From Aestuariivivens sediminis (GTDB lineage: Bacteria; Bacteroidota; Bacteroidia; Flavobacteriales; Flavobacteriaceae): a stretch of 64,000 nucleotides of DNA. The notes below the pieces were generated by a model that did not search any database, was not told the DNA's origin, and worked only from the letters and a program-made list of their open reading frames with translations. Position numbers and translations under genes: made by a program. The stretch covers positions 62,001 to 126,000 of the forward strand of contig NZ_JAKMCP010000006.1 of NCBI RefSeq assembly GCF_022662105.1, given 5' to 3'. Below are positions 35,408 through 44,984 of this stretch, piece after piece. Numbering within the stretch: position 1 is the first letter of the stretch; each line of letters opens with the position of its first letter.

Positions 35408-37846
35408 ATGTACAAGTTTCTTCTGGGAATTATCTCCTATTTGTTTTTTATTAGTTATGTAACCGCTCAGCCCCTGCCTTCAGAAGAAGCTGAATACAAT
35501 CCAAAAAAAATGACGCTTACAGGGACAGTAATTGACCGTGAAACGCAACAACCTCTCGAATATGCTACCGTTTCATTATATAGTCATGAAAATAAGAAAG
35601 TTATCGATGGAACCATCACCGATATTAACGGGTTTTTTGAATTAAAAGTAGCAAAAGGAATTTACGATGTTAAAGTAGAATACATATCCTACAAACCCTA
35701 CCAACTTTTTAACCAAAAAATTGTAGCAGATTTGGATCTGGGAGTTATTAATTTGGATCTTGACATAGCCACATTGGATGCCGTTGAAGTTATTGCAGAA
35801 CGTACAACTGTTGAAGTTAGACTCGATAAAAAAATATATAATGTGGGAAAAGATCTTACTGTAAGAGGTGGTAATGTTAGTGATGTATTGGATAATGTTC
35901 CATCTGTATCCGTTGATGCCGAGGGTAATATTGCATTAAGGGGTAATGATAATGTAAGAATACTCATCAATGGGAAACCATCTGGATTAGTAGGTTTGGA
36001 ATCCAGTGATGCATTAAAACAATTACCAGCTGAAGCCATAGAGAAAGTAGAAGTTATCACATCTCCTTCCGCAAGATATGAAGCTGAAGGCACAGCAGGT
36101 ATTCTCAATATTATTTTAAGAAGAAGTAAGTTGCAAGGTCTTAATGGCGCCTTAACCACAAATGTTGGACATCCCGACCAGGCTGGAATTTCGGGGAATA
36201 TCAATTTTAGAACCGGTGATATAAATTTGTTTAATACCTTATCGTATCGATATAATGAATCACCCGGGTTATGGTACACGTATACGACATTTAAAAGAAA
36301 TGGTAACATCAGTGATGAGAAGCGAGACTGGATCGAGACTACCAAAGGTTTTACCAATAATTTTGGGGTAGAATGGTATATTAACGAAACATCTTCGATT
36401 ACTACTGCTATGGTCTATAGTGATAATAGTGGAGATAATAATTCAACAAATCTACTTTTGCAATATGATTCTAATGGTAACCTTCTAAGTGAAAATTTGA
36501 GGTTGGATCCAGAATTACGCGATTCAAAGAACATTCAGTATTCATTCAACTATACAAAGAACTTTCAAAACGATGGACATACCTTGACATTTGATTTTCA
36601 ATTTGAAGACAATAATAATGATCAATATTCTTTAATCAACGTAGATGGTATTGATACTGATATCCTAACCCAGCTTGTAGATAATTCCAAAATATTCTTG
36701 AGAACGGATTATGTATTGCCCATAGGTGAAGATAGTCAATTTGAAATGGGATATCGTGGAGATTTTGATGAAAGTGTTACCGACTATAAAGTCGAACTAT
36801 TGAATGAAAATACCGGAGTTTTCGAAATCGATACGGGTTTAACCAATGTGTTTAATTTTAGAAATTATATTCACGCGGCCTATGCCCAGTTTGGAAGTAA
36901 AATCAATAAATTTTCTTATTTAGTAGGACTTCGTATGGAAAATACACAATTGACATTGGACCAACCAACCTCCGGTGATTTTGAAAAACGAAATTTTACC
37001 GGACTATTTCCAACGATCAATTTAACCTATGAATTTAATGAAGATGAAAATCTAACTTTTGGTTATAACAGACGACTAAGAAGACCATGGTCCTTCTTTT
37101 TAAATCCGTATCCATCCAGAAGTAGTCTTACCAATATCTTTCAAGGAAACCCTGGTTTAATACCGACATACACCGGGTCATTTGATTTGGGGTATCTTAA
37201 CCGGTTCAACAAATTTGTATTAACGTCTTCTCTATATTATCAACATTCCATCAATGTCATTAAGTTTATTAGTAGGGAAACCGGTGAAACTGTAGATATT
37301 GATGGCCAGGATATACCAGTTATCCAAAGAGGCCCTGCTAATATTGCAACAGAAAATCGTTATGGCTTAGAATTTAATCTTTCGTATAGTCCAAATAGAA
37401 AATGGCGTGTGAATACGGATTTCAATGTTTATAATTCCATTATTGATGGAAATTTTGAAGATACGAATTTTGACTCTGAAAATTTAACCTGGGGAATTCG
37501 ACTTAATAATAAACTTACCCTGCCAGGAAAAATTGATTGGCAAACGAGTTTAAACTACAGAGGTCCAAGTGAAGATGCCCAGAATAGAAGAGATGGTGTG
37601 TTCTCTACCAATCTTGCGTTTAGCAAAGATTTATTTAAGGAGAAGGCCTCCATAGCATTCAATATAAATGATCTGTTTGATTCAAGATCTTATAATGGAA
37701 CTGTAGAAACGGAAGACTTTATAAACGAGAGAGAATTAAGATTTAGAGGTGTTAGATCATATAATTTATCCTTTACATACAGATTTAATCAAAAAAAGAA
37801 ACCGCAAAGACCTAGTAATTTTGGTGGTGGTGATATAGAAATGTAA
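35408..37846 (+). CDS. Outer-membrane beta-barrel receptor, copy 2 of a tandem pair
   Basis: The protein has 812 residues and the same order as copy 1: signal peptide (ending near VTAQPLP), a carboxypeptidase-regulatory-like domain (LTGTVIDRETQQPLEYATVS), a plug (VRILINGKPSGLVG; LPAEAIEKVEVITSPSARY) and a beta-barrel ending in LSFTYRFNQ, followed by a short Gly/Pro tail. The N-terminal 200 residues are much closer to copy 1 than the barrel loops, which suggests an older duplication with divergence of ligand specificity. A terminator follows its stop codon. Confidence 0.88.
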   Translation: MYKFLLGIISYLFFISYVTAQPLPSEEAEYNPKKMTLTGTVIDRETQQPLEYATVSLYSHENKKVIDGTITDINGFFELKVAKGIYDVKVEYISYKPYQLFNQKIVADLDLGVINLDLDIATLDAVEVIAERTTVEVRLDKKIYNVGKDLTVRGGNVSDVLDNVPSVSVDAEGNIALRGNDNVRILINGKPSGLVGLESSDALKQLPAEAIEKVEVITSPSARYEAEGTAGILNIILRRSKLQGLNGALTTNVGHPDQAGISGNINFRTGDINLFNTLSYRYNESPGLWYTYTTFKRNGNISDEKRDWIETTKGFTNNFGVEWYINETSSITTAMVYSDNSGDNNSTNLLLQYDSNGNLLSENLRLDPELRDSKNIQYSFNYTKNFQNDGHTLTFDFQFEDNNNDQYSLINVDGIDTDILTQLVDNSKIFLRTDYVLPIGEDSQFEMGYRGDFDESVTDYKVELLNENTGVFEIDTGLTNVFNFRNYIHAAYAQFGSKINKFSYLVGLRMENTQLTLDQPTSGDFEKRNFTGLFPTINLTYEFNEDENLTFGYNRRLRRPWSFFLNPYPSRSSLTNIFQGNPGLIPTYTGSFDLGYLNRFNKFVLTSSLYYQHSINVIKFISRETGETVDIDGQDIPVIQRGPANIATENRYGLEFNLSYSPNRKWRVNTDFNVYNSIIDGNFEDTNFDSENLTWGIRLNNKLTLPGKIDWQTSLNYRGPSEDAQNRRDGVFSTNLAFSKDLFKEKASIAFNINDLFDSRSYNGTVETEDFINERELRFRGVRSYNLSFTYRFNQKKKPQRPSNFGGGDIEM

Positions 37847-37873
37847 AAGTTAAATTTCAAAAGCATAACATTA

Positions 37874-37911
37874 AAAAAGGGAAACGTTTTAATTAAAACA
37901 TTTCCCTTTTT
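37874..37911. terminator. Bidirectional terminator
   Basis: AAAAAGGGAAA at 37874-37884 pairs with TTTCCCTTTTT at 37901-37911, continuing after one mismatch through GTTTT/AAAAC to a four-base loop. T runs follow on both strands. It lies between receptor copy 2 and the convergent 58-residue gene. Confidence 0.8.
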
Positions 37912-37927
37912 CAAAATAAGCTAAACA

Positions 37928-38104
37928 TTAAGAATTTAATCGTTTGGCTTTTTTATCTTCCTTAATTTCCTTTAATCTTTCAATTAAAGAACCCCCAATC
38001 CAATAAGGGATGACAAAGGTTAATAAAAAAATCATTAACCAAAAGCCAATAGTCAGTATGGTTAAAAATGCTAAAAAGCCTAAATATTGATCAAATTCAA
38101 ACAT
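37928..38104 (-). CDS. 58-residue membrane protein
   Basis: A frame from ATG at 38104 to TAA at 37928 encodes 58 residues. Residues 8-38 are hydrophobic (LGFLAFLTILTIGFWLMIFL and on), possibly two short helices or one long one, followed by a charged tail (ERLKEIKEDKKAKRLNS). It is followed by a good terminator, which supports a transcribed unit. I recognise no family. It lies 93 bp from the peroxiredoxin end, on the same strand. Confidence 0.6.
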   Translation of the reverse strand: MFEFDQYLGFLAFLTILTIGFWLMIFLLTFVIPYWIGGSLIERLKEIKEDKKAKRLNS

Positions 38105-38197
38105 GGTTATTTTTTGTCTATTAAAATATACTGCAAATATAAGGCAAAGGAATGTGTTTCACAATATGAAATAAAATTTTATCGGCAGCATATTAAA

Positions 38198-38839
38198 CTA
38201 ATTCAGATTGGGTTGTGGTGTTATTCGCAAATACGGTTTAATCTCTTTAAATCCTTTTGGAAAATAATTGGGTATATCTTCGGTTGCCACTGCGGGCACT
38301 ACAACGCAATCATCGCCATTATTCCAATTAGCTGGAGTGGCCACTTTATGGTATGCCGTTAATTGTAGCGAATCAATAACGCGTAATAATTCATCAAAAT
38401 TCCGACCTGTAGATGCGGGATACGTAATAATCAATTTCACTGTTTTATCTGGGGCAATAACAAACACCGATCGCACCGTTAATTGGCTATCCGCATTGGG
38501 ATGGATCATATCATATAAGACAGAAACTTTTCTATCCTCATCTGCTATTATAGGAAAGTTTACAGTAGTCCCTTGGGTTTCGTTAATATCATTAATCCAT
38601 CCATTATGTGATTCAATGCCATCAACACTCAAAGCGACCACTTTTACATTTCTTTTATCAAACTCCGCTTTATATTTTGCGACGGTACCCAATTCCGTAG
38701 TACAAACGGGTGTGTAATCTGCTGGATGGGAAAATAAAACCCCCCAACTATCCCCTAGCCATTTATGAAAATCAATTTCGCCTTCTGTAGATTTTGCAGT
38801 AAAATTTGGAGCTACATCTCCTAATCTAATTGTTGCCAT
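38198..38839 (-). CDS. Peroxiredoxin, Prx6/1-Cys type
   Basis: The protein has 213 residues, the length of Prx6-type enzymes. The active site is FSHPADYTPVCTTELG, with peroxidatic Cys46. The only cysteine after it is in GDDCVVVPAV (near residue 178), at the place of the extra Cys in Prx6-like enzymes, so it may act as a 1-Cys or atypical enzyme. It reduces hydrogen peroxide and alkyl hydroperoxides in the cytoplasm. The gene is divergent from fumC. Confidence 0.92.
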   Translation of the reverse strand: MATIRLGDVAPNFTAKSTEGEIDFHKWLGDSWGVLFSHPADYTPVCTTELGTVAKYKAEFDKRNVKVVALSVDGIESHNGWINDINETQGTTVNFPIIADEDRKVSVLYDMIHPNADSQLTVRSVFVIAPDKTVKLIITYPASTGRNFDELLRVIDSLQLTAYHKVATPANWNNGDDCVVVPAVATEDIPNYFPKGFKEIKPYLRITPQPNLN

Positions 38840-38969
38840 TTTTATATTAATTTTTTAAATCCTACTAAATTAGTATATTTAATTGGAATTTCAAAGAAAT
38901 GAGCAGTTGTATTATTGTTAAAGATTAAAAAAACTAATACAAATCATGATTCAGAACGTTACAAAACTT

Positions 38970-38977
38970 TAACTTTG
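38970..38977 (+). promoter_or_regulatory. -7 promoter element of fumC, TAACTTTG
   Basis: TAACTTTG matches TAnnTTTG and is 23 bp before the fumC ATG. The -33 position has no TTG. Confidence 0.5.
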
Positions 38978-39000
38978 TGACATAATTAAATCATTTTAAA

Positions 39001-40398
39001 ATGAGTTTTAGAATAGAAAAAGATACTATGGGTGAGGTAAAAGTACCTGCCGATAAATTATGGGGTGCACAGACAGAGCGTTCCAGAAATAACTTTAAAA
39101 TAGGAGCACCGGCTTCCATGCCATTAGAAATCGTTTATGGCTTTGCCTATTTGAAAAAAGCCGCGGCTTTTACAAATTGTGAATTAGGGGTTTTACCAAT
39201 TGAAAAACGTGATTTAATTGCCAAGGTTTGCGATGAAATTTTAGAAGGTAAGCACGATGATCAATTTCCGTTGGTAATTTGGCAAACAGGATCCGGAACG
39301 CAAAGCAACATGAATGTCAATGAAGTTATTGCCAATAGGGCCCAACAATTGGCTGGAAAGGTCATTGGAGAAGGTGAAAAAGTCATACAGCCAAACGATG
39401 ATGTTAATAAATCACAATCGTCCAATGATACTTTCCCAACAGGAATGCACATTGCCGCTTACCAGAAAATCGTGCAAACGACTATTCCTGGTGTCAAGCA
39501 ATTAAGAAACACACTTAACAAAAAAGCAGAAACTTTTAAAAATGTAGTTAAAATTGGTCGCACACACCTAATGGATGCCACTCCTCTTACCTTAGGTCAG
39601 GAATTATCCGGCTATGTAGCCCAATTGGATCACGGGTTAAATGCTTTAGAAAATACTTTACCCCATTTGAGCGAGTTGGCTTTGGGGGGAACCGCAGTTG
39701 GAACGGGTCTGAATACTCCAAAAGGGTATGCCAAACGCGTTGCTGAATATATTTCCAAGTTTACCAACCTGCCATTTATTTCGGCTCCAAATAAATTTGA
39801 AGCTTTAGCTGCTCATGACGCTTTGGTTGAAACTCATGGGGCATTAAAACAATTGGCTGTTTCACTAAATAAAATAGCCAACGATATACGTTTAATGGCC
39901 TCAGGTCCCCGTTCCGGTATAGGAGAAATTACAATACCTGCCAATGAACCTGGTAGTTCAATTATGCCTGGTAAAGTCAATCCAACACAATGTGAAGCAT
40001 TAACTATGGTTTGTGCACAAGTTATTGGTAACGATGTTGCCGTATCTGTTGGTGGTTTGCAAGGGCATTATGAATTAAATGTATTCAAGCCAGTAATGGC
40101 GTCAAATGTATTACAATCTGCCCAATTACTTGGAGATGCATGCGTGAGCTTTGATATTAACTGTGCCGTTGGTATTGAGCCCAATCATAATGTAATTAAA
40201 AAGCTTCTTAATAATTCATTAATGCTGGTTACCGCACTAAATACTAAAATAGGGTATTATAAAGCTGCTGAAATTGCTAATACAGCTCATAAAAATGGTA
40301 CAACCTTGAAAGAGGAGGCTATTAATTTAGGTTATGTCACCGCCGAAGAATATGACGCCTGGGTTAAACCTGAAGATATGGTTGGTAGTTTAAAATAA
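39001..40398 (+). CDS. fumC: Fumarate hydratase class II
   Basis: The protein has 465 residues, typical of the iron-independent class II fumarase. Visible are the fumarase/aspartase signature [13 protein letters not shown], the substrate segment [17 protein letters not shown] and [11 protein letters not shown], and the catalytic-loop text [16 protein letters not shown]. It interconverts fumarate and malate in the TCA cycle. It stands alone between a -7 element and a strong terminator. Confidence 0.97.
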   Translation: MSFRIEKDTMGEVKVPADKLWGAQTERSRNNFKIGAPASMPLEIVYGFAYLKKAAAFTNCELGVLPIEKRDLIAKVCDEILEGKHDDQFPLVIWQTGSGTQSNMNVNEVIANRAQQLAGKVIGEGEKVIQPNDDVNKSQSSNDTFPTGMHIAAYQKIVQTTIPGVKQLRNTLNKKAETFKNVVKIGRTHLMDATPLTLGQELSGYVAQLDHGLNALENTLPHLSELALGGTAVGTGLNTPKGYAKRVAEYISKFTNLPFISAPNKFEALAAHDALVETHGALKQLAVSLNKIANDIRLMASGPRSGIGEITIPANEPGSSIMPGKVNPTQCEALTMVCAQVIGNDVAVSVGGLQGHYELNVFKPVMASNVLQSAQLLGDACVSFDINCAVGIEPNHNVIKKLLNNSLMLVTALNTKIGYYKAAEIANTAHKNGTTLKEEAINLGYVTAEEYDAWVKPEDMVGSLK

Positions 40399-40412
40399 TC
40401 GTTTTAAAAATC

Positions 40413-40449
40413 AAAAACAGGCATTATAATTATAATGCCTGTTTTTTTT
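40413..40449 (+). terminator. Terminator of fumC
   Basis: A perfect 26-bp palindrome at 40417-40442 begins ACAGGCATTAT and is flanked by five A and eight T, giving a long hairpin with a T run. It lies 15 bp after the fumC stop. Confidence 0.85.
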
Positions 40450-40534
40450 GGTTGGTTAGCTATCAATCTTTTTTAATCTAAAAAGAAATCGCGATAAATT
40501 TATATTATATATGACATATATTCGTTAACAAATG

Positions 40535-41113
40535 TTAATGTATATCCATTTTCCTTCTAATTCTACTTAATTGTACTGCTGTGATGCCCAGATAAGAGGC
40601 TATGTGATATTGAGGAATAGTAATATCAACATTTGGAATTTGATCACGCAAAGCCAAATAACGATCTTTTGCATTTAACGAAATGAGTTCGACCAATCGC
40701 CTTTCATATTTTGAATATAATATTTCCAGAACTTTAGTGTAAAGTGTATTAATCTGACTATTTTCACTACATAAAGCCATTAATTTATTATAATCTATCT
40801 CGAAAAATTCAGAATCAGCTAGGGTTTCAAATACAAAAAGTGATGGTTTGTTATTCATTAAAGCGGTTAGAGAAGCAACAAAACTAATTGGAAGATAAAA
40901 ACTTTTGTTATATTCCTTACCCTCTTCGGTGGTTAAATAGCATCTGACCAATCCCGAAACTAACATATTAACTTTCGTGGGAACTTCATTAAACTTTACA
41001 AGCTGAGTGCCTTCGGGTATAACCTTAAACTCGGATATACTTTTGAGCTTCTCAAAAAGTTCCTCAGAAATATCAGTTATAGAATTTAAATAGTCAAAAT
41101 TTTTATTAGCCAT
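40535..41113 (-). CDS. Crp/Fnr family transcriptional regulator
   Basis: The protein has 192 residues. Residues 20-120 form a cyclic-nucleotide-binding-like beta-roll (PEGTQLVKFNEVPTKVNMLV), then a long dimer helix, then a C-terminal winged helix (IPQYHIASYLGITAVQLSRI). The roll lacks the Arg-Ser phosphate-binding pair of cAMP-binding Crp and has no Fnr cysteines, so the ligand is unknown. It is divergent from hutI, with 117 bp between, and may regulate it. Confidence 0.88.
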   Translation of the reverse strand: MANKNFDYLNSITDISEELFEKLKSISEFKVIPEGTQLVKFNEVPTKVNMLVSGLVRCYLTTEEGKEYNKSFYLPISFVASLTALMNNKPSLFVFETLADSEFFEIDYNKLMALCSENSQINTLYTKVLEILYSKYERRLVELISLNAKDRYLALRDQIPNVDITIPQYHIASYLGITAVQLSRIRRKMDIH

Positions 41114-41230
41114 AAGGGGTAAAATTGTATTTTAAACAAAAATCATAACATTTGTCTATACAATATTTAAATTTAATGAAATTATTACTTTGTTTGTAGT
41201 CTAAACCAAATTGTTTTTTTAAAATAAAAA

Positions 41231-42469
41231 ATGAAAGTCCTAATCACCAACATAAAGGAACTTGTACAAGTAAGGAACAAAGGAGAGAACTTAGTAGCAG
41301 GAAATGCCATGAAAGCTCTTCCAACCATAAAGAACGCTTATCTTTTAATTGATAATGATCGTATTGCTAATTATGGAATAATGAATGAATGCTCTAACAT
41401 CACATATGATCAAATAATTGATGTTTCGGGTAAATTGGTTTTGCCAACATGGTGCGACTCTCACAGTCATATTGTCTATGCCGGCAATAGAGAACAAGAG
41501 TTTGTCGATAGAATCAATGGGCTGAGCTATGAAGAAATCGCTAACCGTGGTGGAGGCATCTTAAATTCGGCTAAAATGCTTGAACTTACAGATGAGGATG
41601 AGTTGTTTAATCAGTCTATAAAAAGAGTGAAAGAAGTCATTAAAATGGGTACCGGTATTCTGGAAATTAAATCGGGATATGGCCTTTCTCTTGAATCTGA
41701 ATTAAAAATGTTGCGTGTAATCAAAAGGATAAAGACTGCTGTTCCAATTATGATAAAGGCGACCTTTTTAGGCGCTCATGCACTCCCTTTCAATTTTAAA
41801 AACAAAAGAACTGCTTATATAGACCATATAATTAACGATATGCTTCCTTTAATACATAGGGAAAATTTGGCCGATTTTATTGATGTATTTTGCGAAAAAG
41901 GCTACTTTAATCTAGAAGATACCGCTCGTCTCTTAATTGCGGGAAAGGAATATGGACTGCTACCAAAAATTCATGTTAATCAGTTTAATGCCTTTGGTGG
42001 TGTTGCCCTTGCAGTAAAGCATGGTGCACTTTCTGTAGATCATCTTGAAGAATTGAATGCTGCAGATATTAATGCGTTGAAAGGTTCAAAAACCATACCT
42101 GTTGCTCTTCCCTCCTGCTCCTTTTTTTTGGGTATTCCTTATACCCCTGCTCGGTCTTTAATGGATGCAGGTCTACCATTGGCATTGGCCACAGATTATA
42201 ACCCAGGTTCTACTCCTAGTGGTAATATGAATTTTGTAGTCAGTACAGCATGTATAAAAATGAAAATGACCCCTGAGGAGGCTATAAATGCGGCCACGAT
42301 TAATGGTGCATATGCCATGGGATGCGCTCAAGACTATGGAAGTATAAGTATTGGAAAAAAAGCTAATTTGATAATTACCAAAAATATACCAAGCTATAAT
42401 TATTTGCCCTACGCATTTGGAGAAAATCATATAGAGCAAGTTCTGATAAATGGCAGAATTTTTAATTAA
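41231..42469 (+). CDS. hutI: Imidazolonepropionase
   Basis: The protein has 412 residues. The amidohydrolase metal motif is CDSHSHIVYAGNREQEF near residue 78, followed by YEEIANRGGGI, GTGILEIKSGYGL, ATFLGAHALP, HVNQF, SVDHLEEL and the metal Asp in ATDYNPGSTP. These are the HutI landmarks. It opens imidazolone-propionate to N-formimino-glutamate in histidine degradation. The formimidoylglutamase gene lies about 1 kb downstream on the same strand; hutH and hutU are not in the window. Confidence 0.95.
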   Translation: MKVLITNIKELVQVRNKGENLVAGNAMKALPTIKNAYLLIDNDRIANYGIMNECSNITYDQIIDVSGKLVLPTWCDSHSHIVYAGNREQEFVDRINGLSYEEIANRGGGILNSAKMLELTDEDELFNQSIKRVKEVIKMGTGILEIKSGYGLSLESELKMLRVIKRIKTAVPIMIKATFLGAHALPFNFKNKRTAYIDHIINDMLPLIHRENLADFIDVFCEKGYFNLEDTARLLIAGKEYGLLPKIHVNQFNAFGGVALAVKHGALSVDHLEELNAADINALKGSKTIPVALPSCSFFLGIPYTPARSLMDAGLPLALATDYNPGSTPSGNMNFVVSTACIKMKMTPEEAINAATINGAYAMGCAQDYGSISIGKKANLIITKNIPSYNYLPYAFGENHIEQVLINGRIFN

Positions 42470-42501
42470 AAAAGCCCCAAACATTTCTGTTTGTGGCTTT
42501 T
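42470..42501 (+). terminator. Terminator of hutI
   Basis: AAAAGCCCCAAACA at 42470-42483 pairs with TGTTTGTGGCTTTT at 42488-42501 with one mismatch and a TTTC loop. It directly follows the hutI stop and lies before the convergent coiled-coil gene. Confidence 0.75.
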
Positions 42502-42523
42502 ATAAATACTCTAATAATAAGTG

Positions 42524-43402
42524 CTATTTGAGTGTAAATTCTGATGTCGAAACCAAATCCTTTTGATTAAAAACATTTACCACATAGCGCCCTTTTTCAA
42601 AATCATTTTTAGAAGTAACAAATTCACAAATGTTTAGGTTACTGTTTTCATAATTAAACTTACTCACTAAACTATAATTAAGTGTCTTTTCTCCAAACTG
42701 AACTTGTTCGTTTAATCCGAGTGTATTGCTTTTAGGATCAATAACCTGAATATACAATTCTTGATCACCGGACTGAACTAAGGCGTTTTTTGCAACCGTA
42801 AAGCAAACTCTTATTTTGTCTGCACGACCTGCTCTTTCAGTTGGAATTAATTTTCCCGAGGTTCTTTCTATAACACCAAAACCTTTTAATCCAACTGTTG
42901 ATAATACAGCAGCATTTTCTACAACTTCAGCCAGAGCCGTGTTTTGTACCAATAAAGAATCTGTAAAAATGGTACGTTCTTCTAATCTTACTCGTGTACT
43001 GTCAAGGGAGGTAGCCAAATATGAATTTTCAACTCTTAAAGAGTCATTTTGAGCTAACAGTACATCCATTTCTTTTTGTAAGGCTAAATATTTACTTTTA
43101 TATCTCCACAAACTTTTAACATTAGTTTCAGAAATTTTTAATGAATCAATTAACCCTTGAATACGCGCTCTCGCTTCAACCAAATCTGCATTGGCTATTT
43201 CATTTTCGCTAATCGCTTCATCATATTGCTTGGCCATGGCATTTAAATCATTCATAACCAATTGTTTTTCTTCAGTTAATTGCTTTTTGGTATCGTTACT
43301 CTCCTTGTAGAGATTCATGGTATAGAAGGCCGTACCTAAAAATAATACCAAGGCTATGCCCAATGCCACCTTTAACCCCATGCTACTTTTGTTACTTTCC
43401 AT
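42524..43402 (-). CDS. Membrane-anchored coiled-coil protein of unknown function
   Basis: The protein has 292 residues. Residues 8-30 are a membrane segment (MGLKVALGIALVLFLGTAFY). A coiled coil rich in Leu, Glu and Asn spans about 35-165, and a beta-rich domain of about 120 residues follows, containing RVCFTVAKNALVQSGDQELY and ending in TSEFTLK. The arrangement suggests an inner-membrane anchor with a periplasmic rod and head. I recognise no named family. It separates hutI from hutG on the opposite strand. Confidence 0.75.
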   Translation of the reverse strand: MESNKSSMGLKVALGIALVLFLGTAFYTMNLYKESNDTKKQLTEEKQLVMNDLNAMAKQYDEAISENEIANADLVEARARIQGLIDSLKISETNVKSLWRYKSKYLALQKEMDVLLAQNDSLRVENSYLATSLDSTRVRLEERTIFTDSLLVQNTALAEVVENAAVLSTVGLKGFGVIERTSGKLIPTERAGRADKIRVCFTVAKNALVQSGDQELYIQVIDPKSNTLGLNEQVQFGEKTLNYSLVSKFNYENSNLNICEFVTSKNDFEKGRYVVNVFNQKDLVSTSEFTLK

Positions 43403-43510
43403 AATTGTTTTGTTTTAATCTTTAAAATGATAATTGTTTTATAATTTGTAATGTAAACGTAATAATTGATGTATTTTTATTTTTATCAATAATTTAATTA
43501 ACTATACCCT

Positions 43511-44530
43511 GTGGATAAACTCATTTTATTTAATAGACAGCTTAAAACTAAACTAATCAATAAACGTCTCGGAGAATCCAAATTTGGTGAACATGTTCAA
43601 CTATTACCTAACATTTCCAATATATACGTTCAACTTAAAAGTTTGGATGTCAAGTATGTAATTTTTGGCATACCGGAAGATATCGGGGTCTTTGCCAATC
43701 ACGGAAAAATTGGTACTTCAAAGGCATGGGAAGCTACGTTAAAATCGTTGTTAAATATACAAAGCAATATTTATAGTAATCCTAAATCTGTCTTATTATT
43801 GGGTCATTTGGACTTTAGCGAAGAATTAAAATTGATATATCAAATGGACTCATCTAAAAAGAAACATATTAAAGATGCAAGATCGATCGTTGAAAATATT
43901 GACAGTTATGTTTCCCATCTCGTTTACCAAATTATTTCAGCCGGTAAAACGCCAATAGTGATTGGTGGTGGTCATAATAATGCCTACGGTAATATTAAAG
44001 GCGCAGCTATGGCTTCAAATAAAACGATAAACGTCATAAATTTTGATGCGCATAGCGATTTTAGACCGGAAGAAGGCAGGCATAGTGGTAATGGATTTAG
44101 TTACGCTTATAGCGAAGGGTTTTTGGAAAAGTATTTTGTCTTTGGAATTCATGAAAATTACACTTCAGATAAATTATTTCAATCGTTAAAGAAGTCTAAG
44201 TTTATTCAATATAATACTTTTGAATCCATTGAAATAAGGAAGGAATTGAAGTTTAAAGCAGAAATGCACCGTGCTTTAAACCATGTTGAAGATAAGCCAT
44301 TTGGGATAGAAATAGACTGTGATGCGATACAGGATATTCCAAGTAGCGCTATGACACCAAGTGGATTTAGCACTAATAAAACACGTTCTTTTTTATCCTA
44401 TATGGCAAAACATGAAAACGCATGCTACCTTCATATATGTGAAGCTTCACCATCCAAAAAAACAGAAATGAAAGTTGGCAAACTCATTTCGTATTTAATA
44501 ACTGATTTTATCAGAGCTTATGACCATTGA
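43511..44530 (+). CDS. hutG: Formimidoylglutamase (arginase fold)
   Basis: The protein has 339 residues with a GTG start at 43511. The two-manganese site of ureohydrolases is present: GGGHNNAYG, FDAHSDFR and EIDCDAI. Substrate loops (HSGNGFSYAY; TPSGFS) fit the flavobacterial formimidoylglutamase rather than arginase. It would hydrolyse N-formimino-glutamate to glutamate and formamide, the step after HutI. The end overlaps the GNAT gene by 11 bases. Confidence 0.85.
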   Translation: MDKLILFNRQLKTKLINKRLGESKFGEHVQLLPNISNIYVQLKSLDVKYVIFGIPEDIGVFANHGKIGTSKAWEATLKSLLNIQSNIYSNPKSVLLLGHLDFSEELKLIYQMDSSKKKHIKDARSIVENIDSYVSHLVYQIISAGKTPIVIGGGHNNAYGNIKGAAMASNKTINVINFDAHSDFRPEEGRHSGNGFSYAYSEGFLEKYFVFGIHENYTSDKLFQSLKKSKFIQYNTFESIEIRKELKFKAEMHRALNHVEDKPFGIEIDCDAIQDIPSSAMTPSGFSTNKTRSFLSYMAKHENACYLHICEASPSKKTEMKVGKLISYLITDFIRAYDH

Positions 44531-44984
44531 GATCATTACTTATGAAAAGCAATATGATCAGGCATTTTACACATTAAATATAGAATGGCTCAAAACCTAT
44601 TTTTATGTTGAACCCTATGACGAAGAAGTATTAAAACACCCCAAAAAGTTTATTATTGATAATGGGGGTTATATTTTCTTTGCTCTTTTAAAAAGTGAAG
44701 TTATTGGTACAGTTGCCCTTATGCCGTTTCAAAACACTGGACATTATGAATTGACCAAAATGGCGGTTCAGCCTAATTACCGAGGGTATAGAATTGGCCA
44801 GCAACTCATGGAATACTGTATCACTTTCGCAAAAGTCAATGGCCTTAAAAAATTAATCCTGTATTCCAATACCAAATTGGAAAATGCCATTTATATCTAC
44901 AGGAAATATGGTTTTTCGGAGGTTGACCTGGAACCAAATAGTCCCTATAAACGCAGTGATATTAAAATGGAATTAAAATTATAA
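44520..44984 (+). CDS. GNAT family N-acetyltransferase
   Basis: The protein has 154 residues. The acetyl-CoA loop is QPNYRGYRIGQQLMEYC (RGxxIGxxL), preceded by the FFALLKSEVIGTVALMPF strand pair and followed by LYSNTKLENAIYIYRKYGF. The substrate is unknown. The ATG lies inside hutG (11-base overlap), so the two are probably translated together. Its end overlaps the convergent nudK gene by six bases. Confidence 0.9.
   Translation: MTIEIITYEKQYDQAFYTLNIEWLKTYFYVEPYDEEVLKHPKKFIIDNGGYIFFALLKSEVIGTVALMPFQNTGHYELTKMAVQPNYRGYRIGQQLMEYCITFAKVNGLKKLILYSNTKLENAIYIYRKYGFSEVDLEPNSPYKRSDIKMELKL

Noticed and set aside
35698-36357. Open frame of 219 codons on the minus strand
   Set aside because: It is opposite the plug and early barrel of receptor copy 2, whose homology to copy 1 is clear; the antisense product resembles no protein.
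38268-38717. Open frame of 149 codons on the plus strand
   Set aside because: It is antisense to the peroxiredoxin gene, which has a complete active site.
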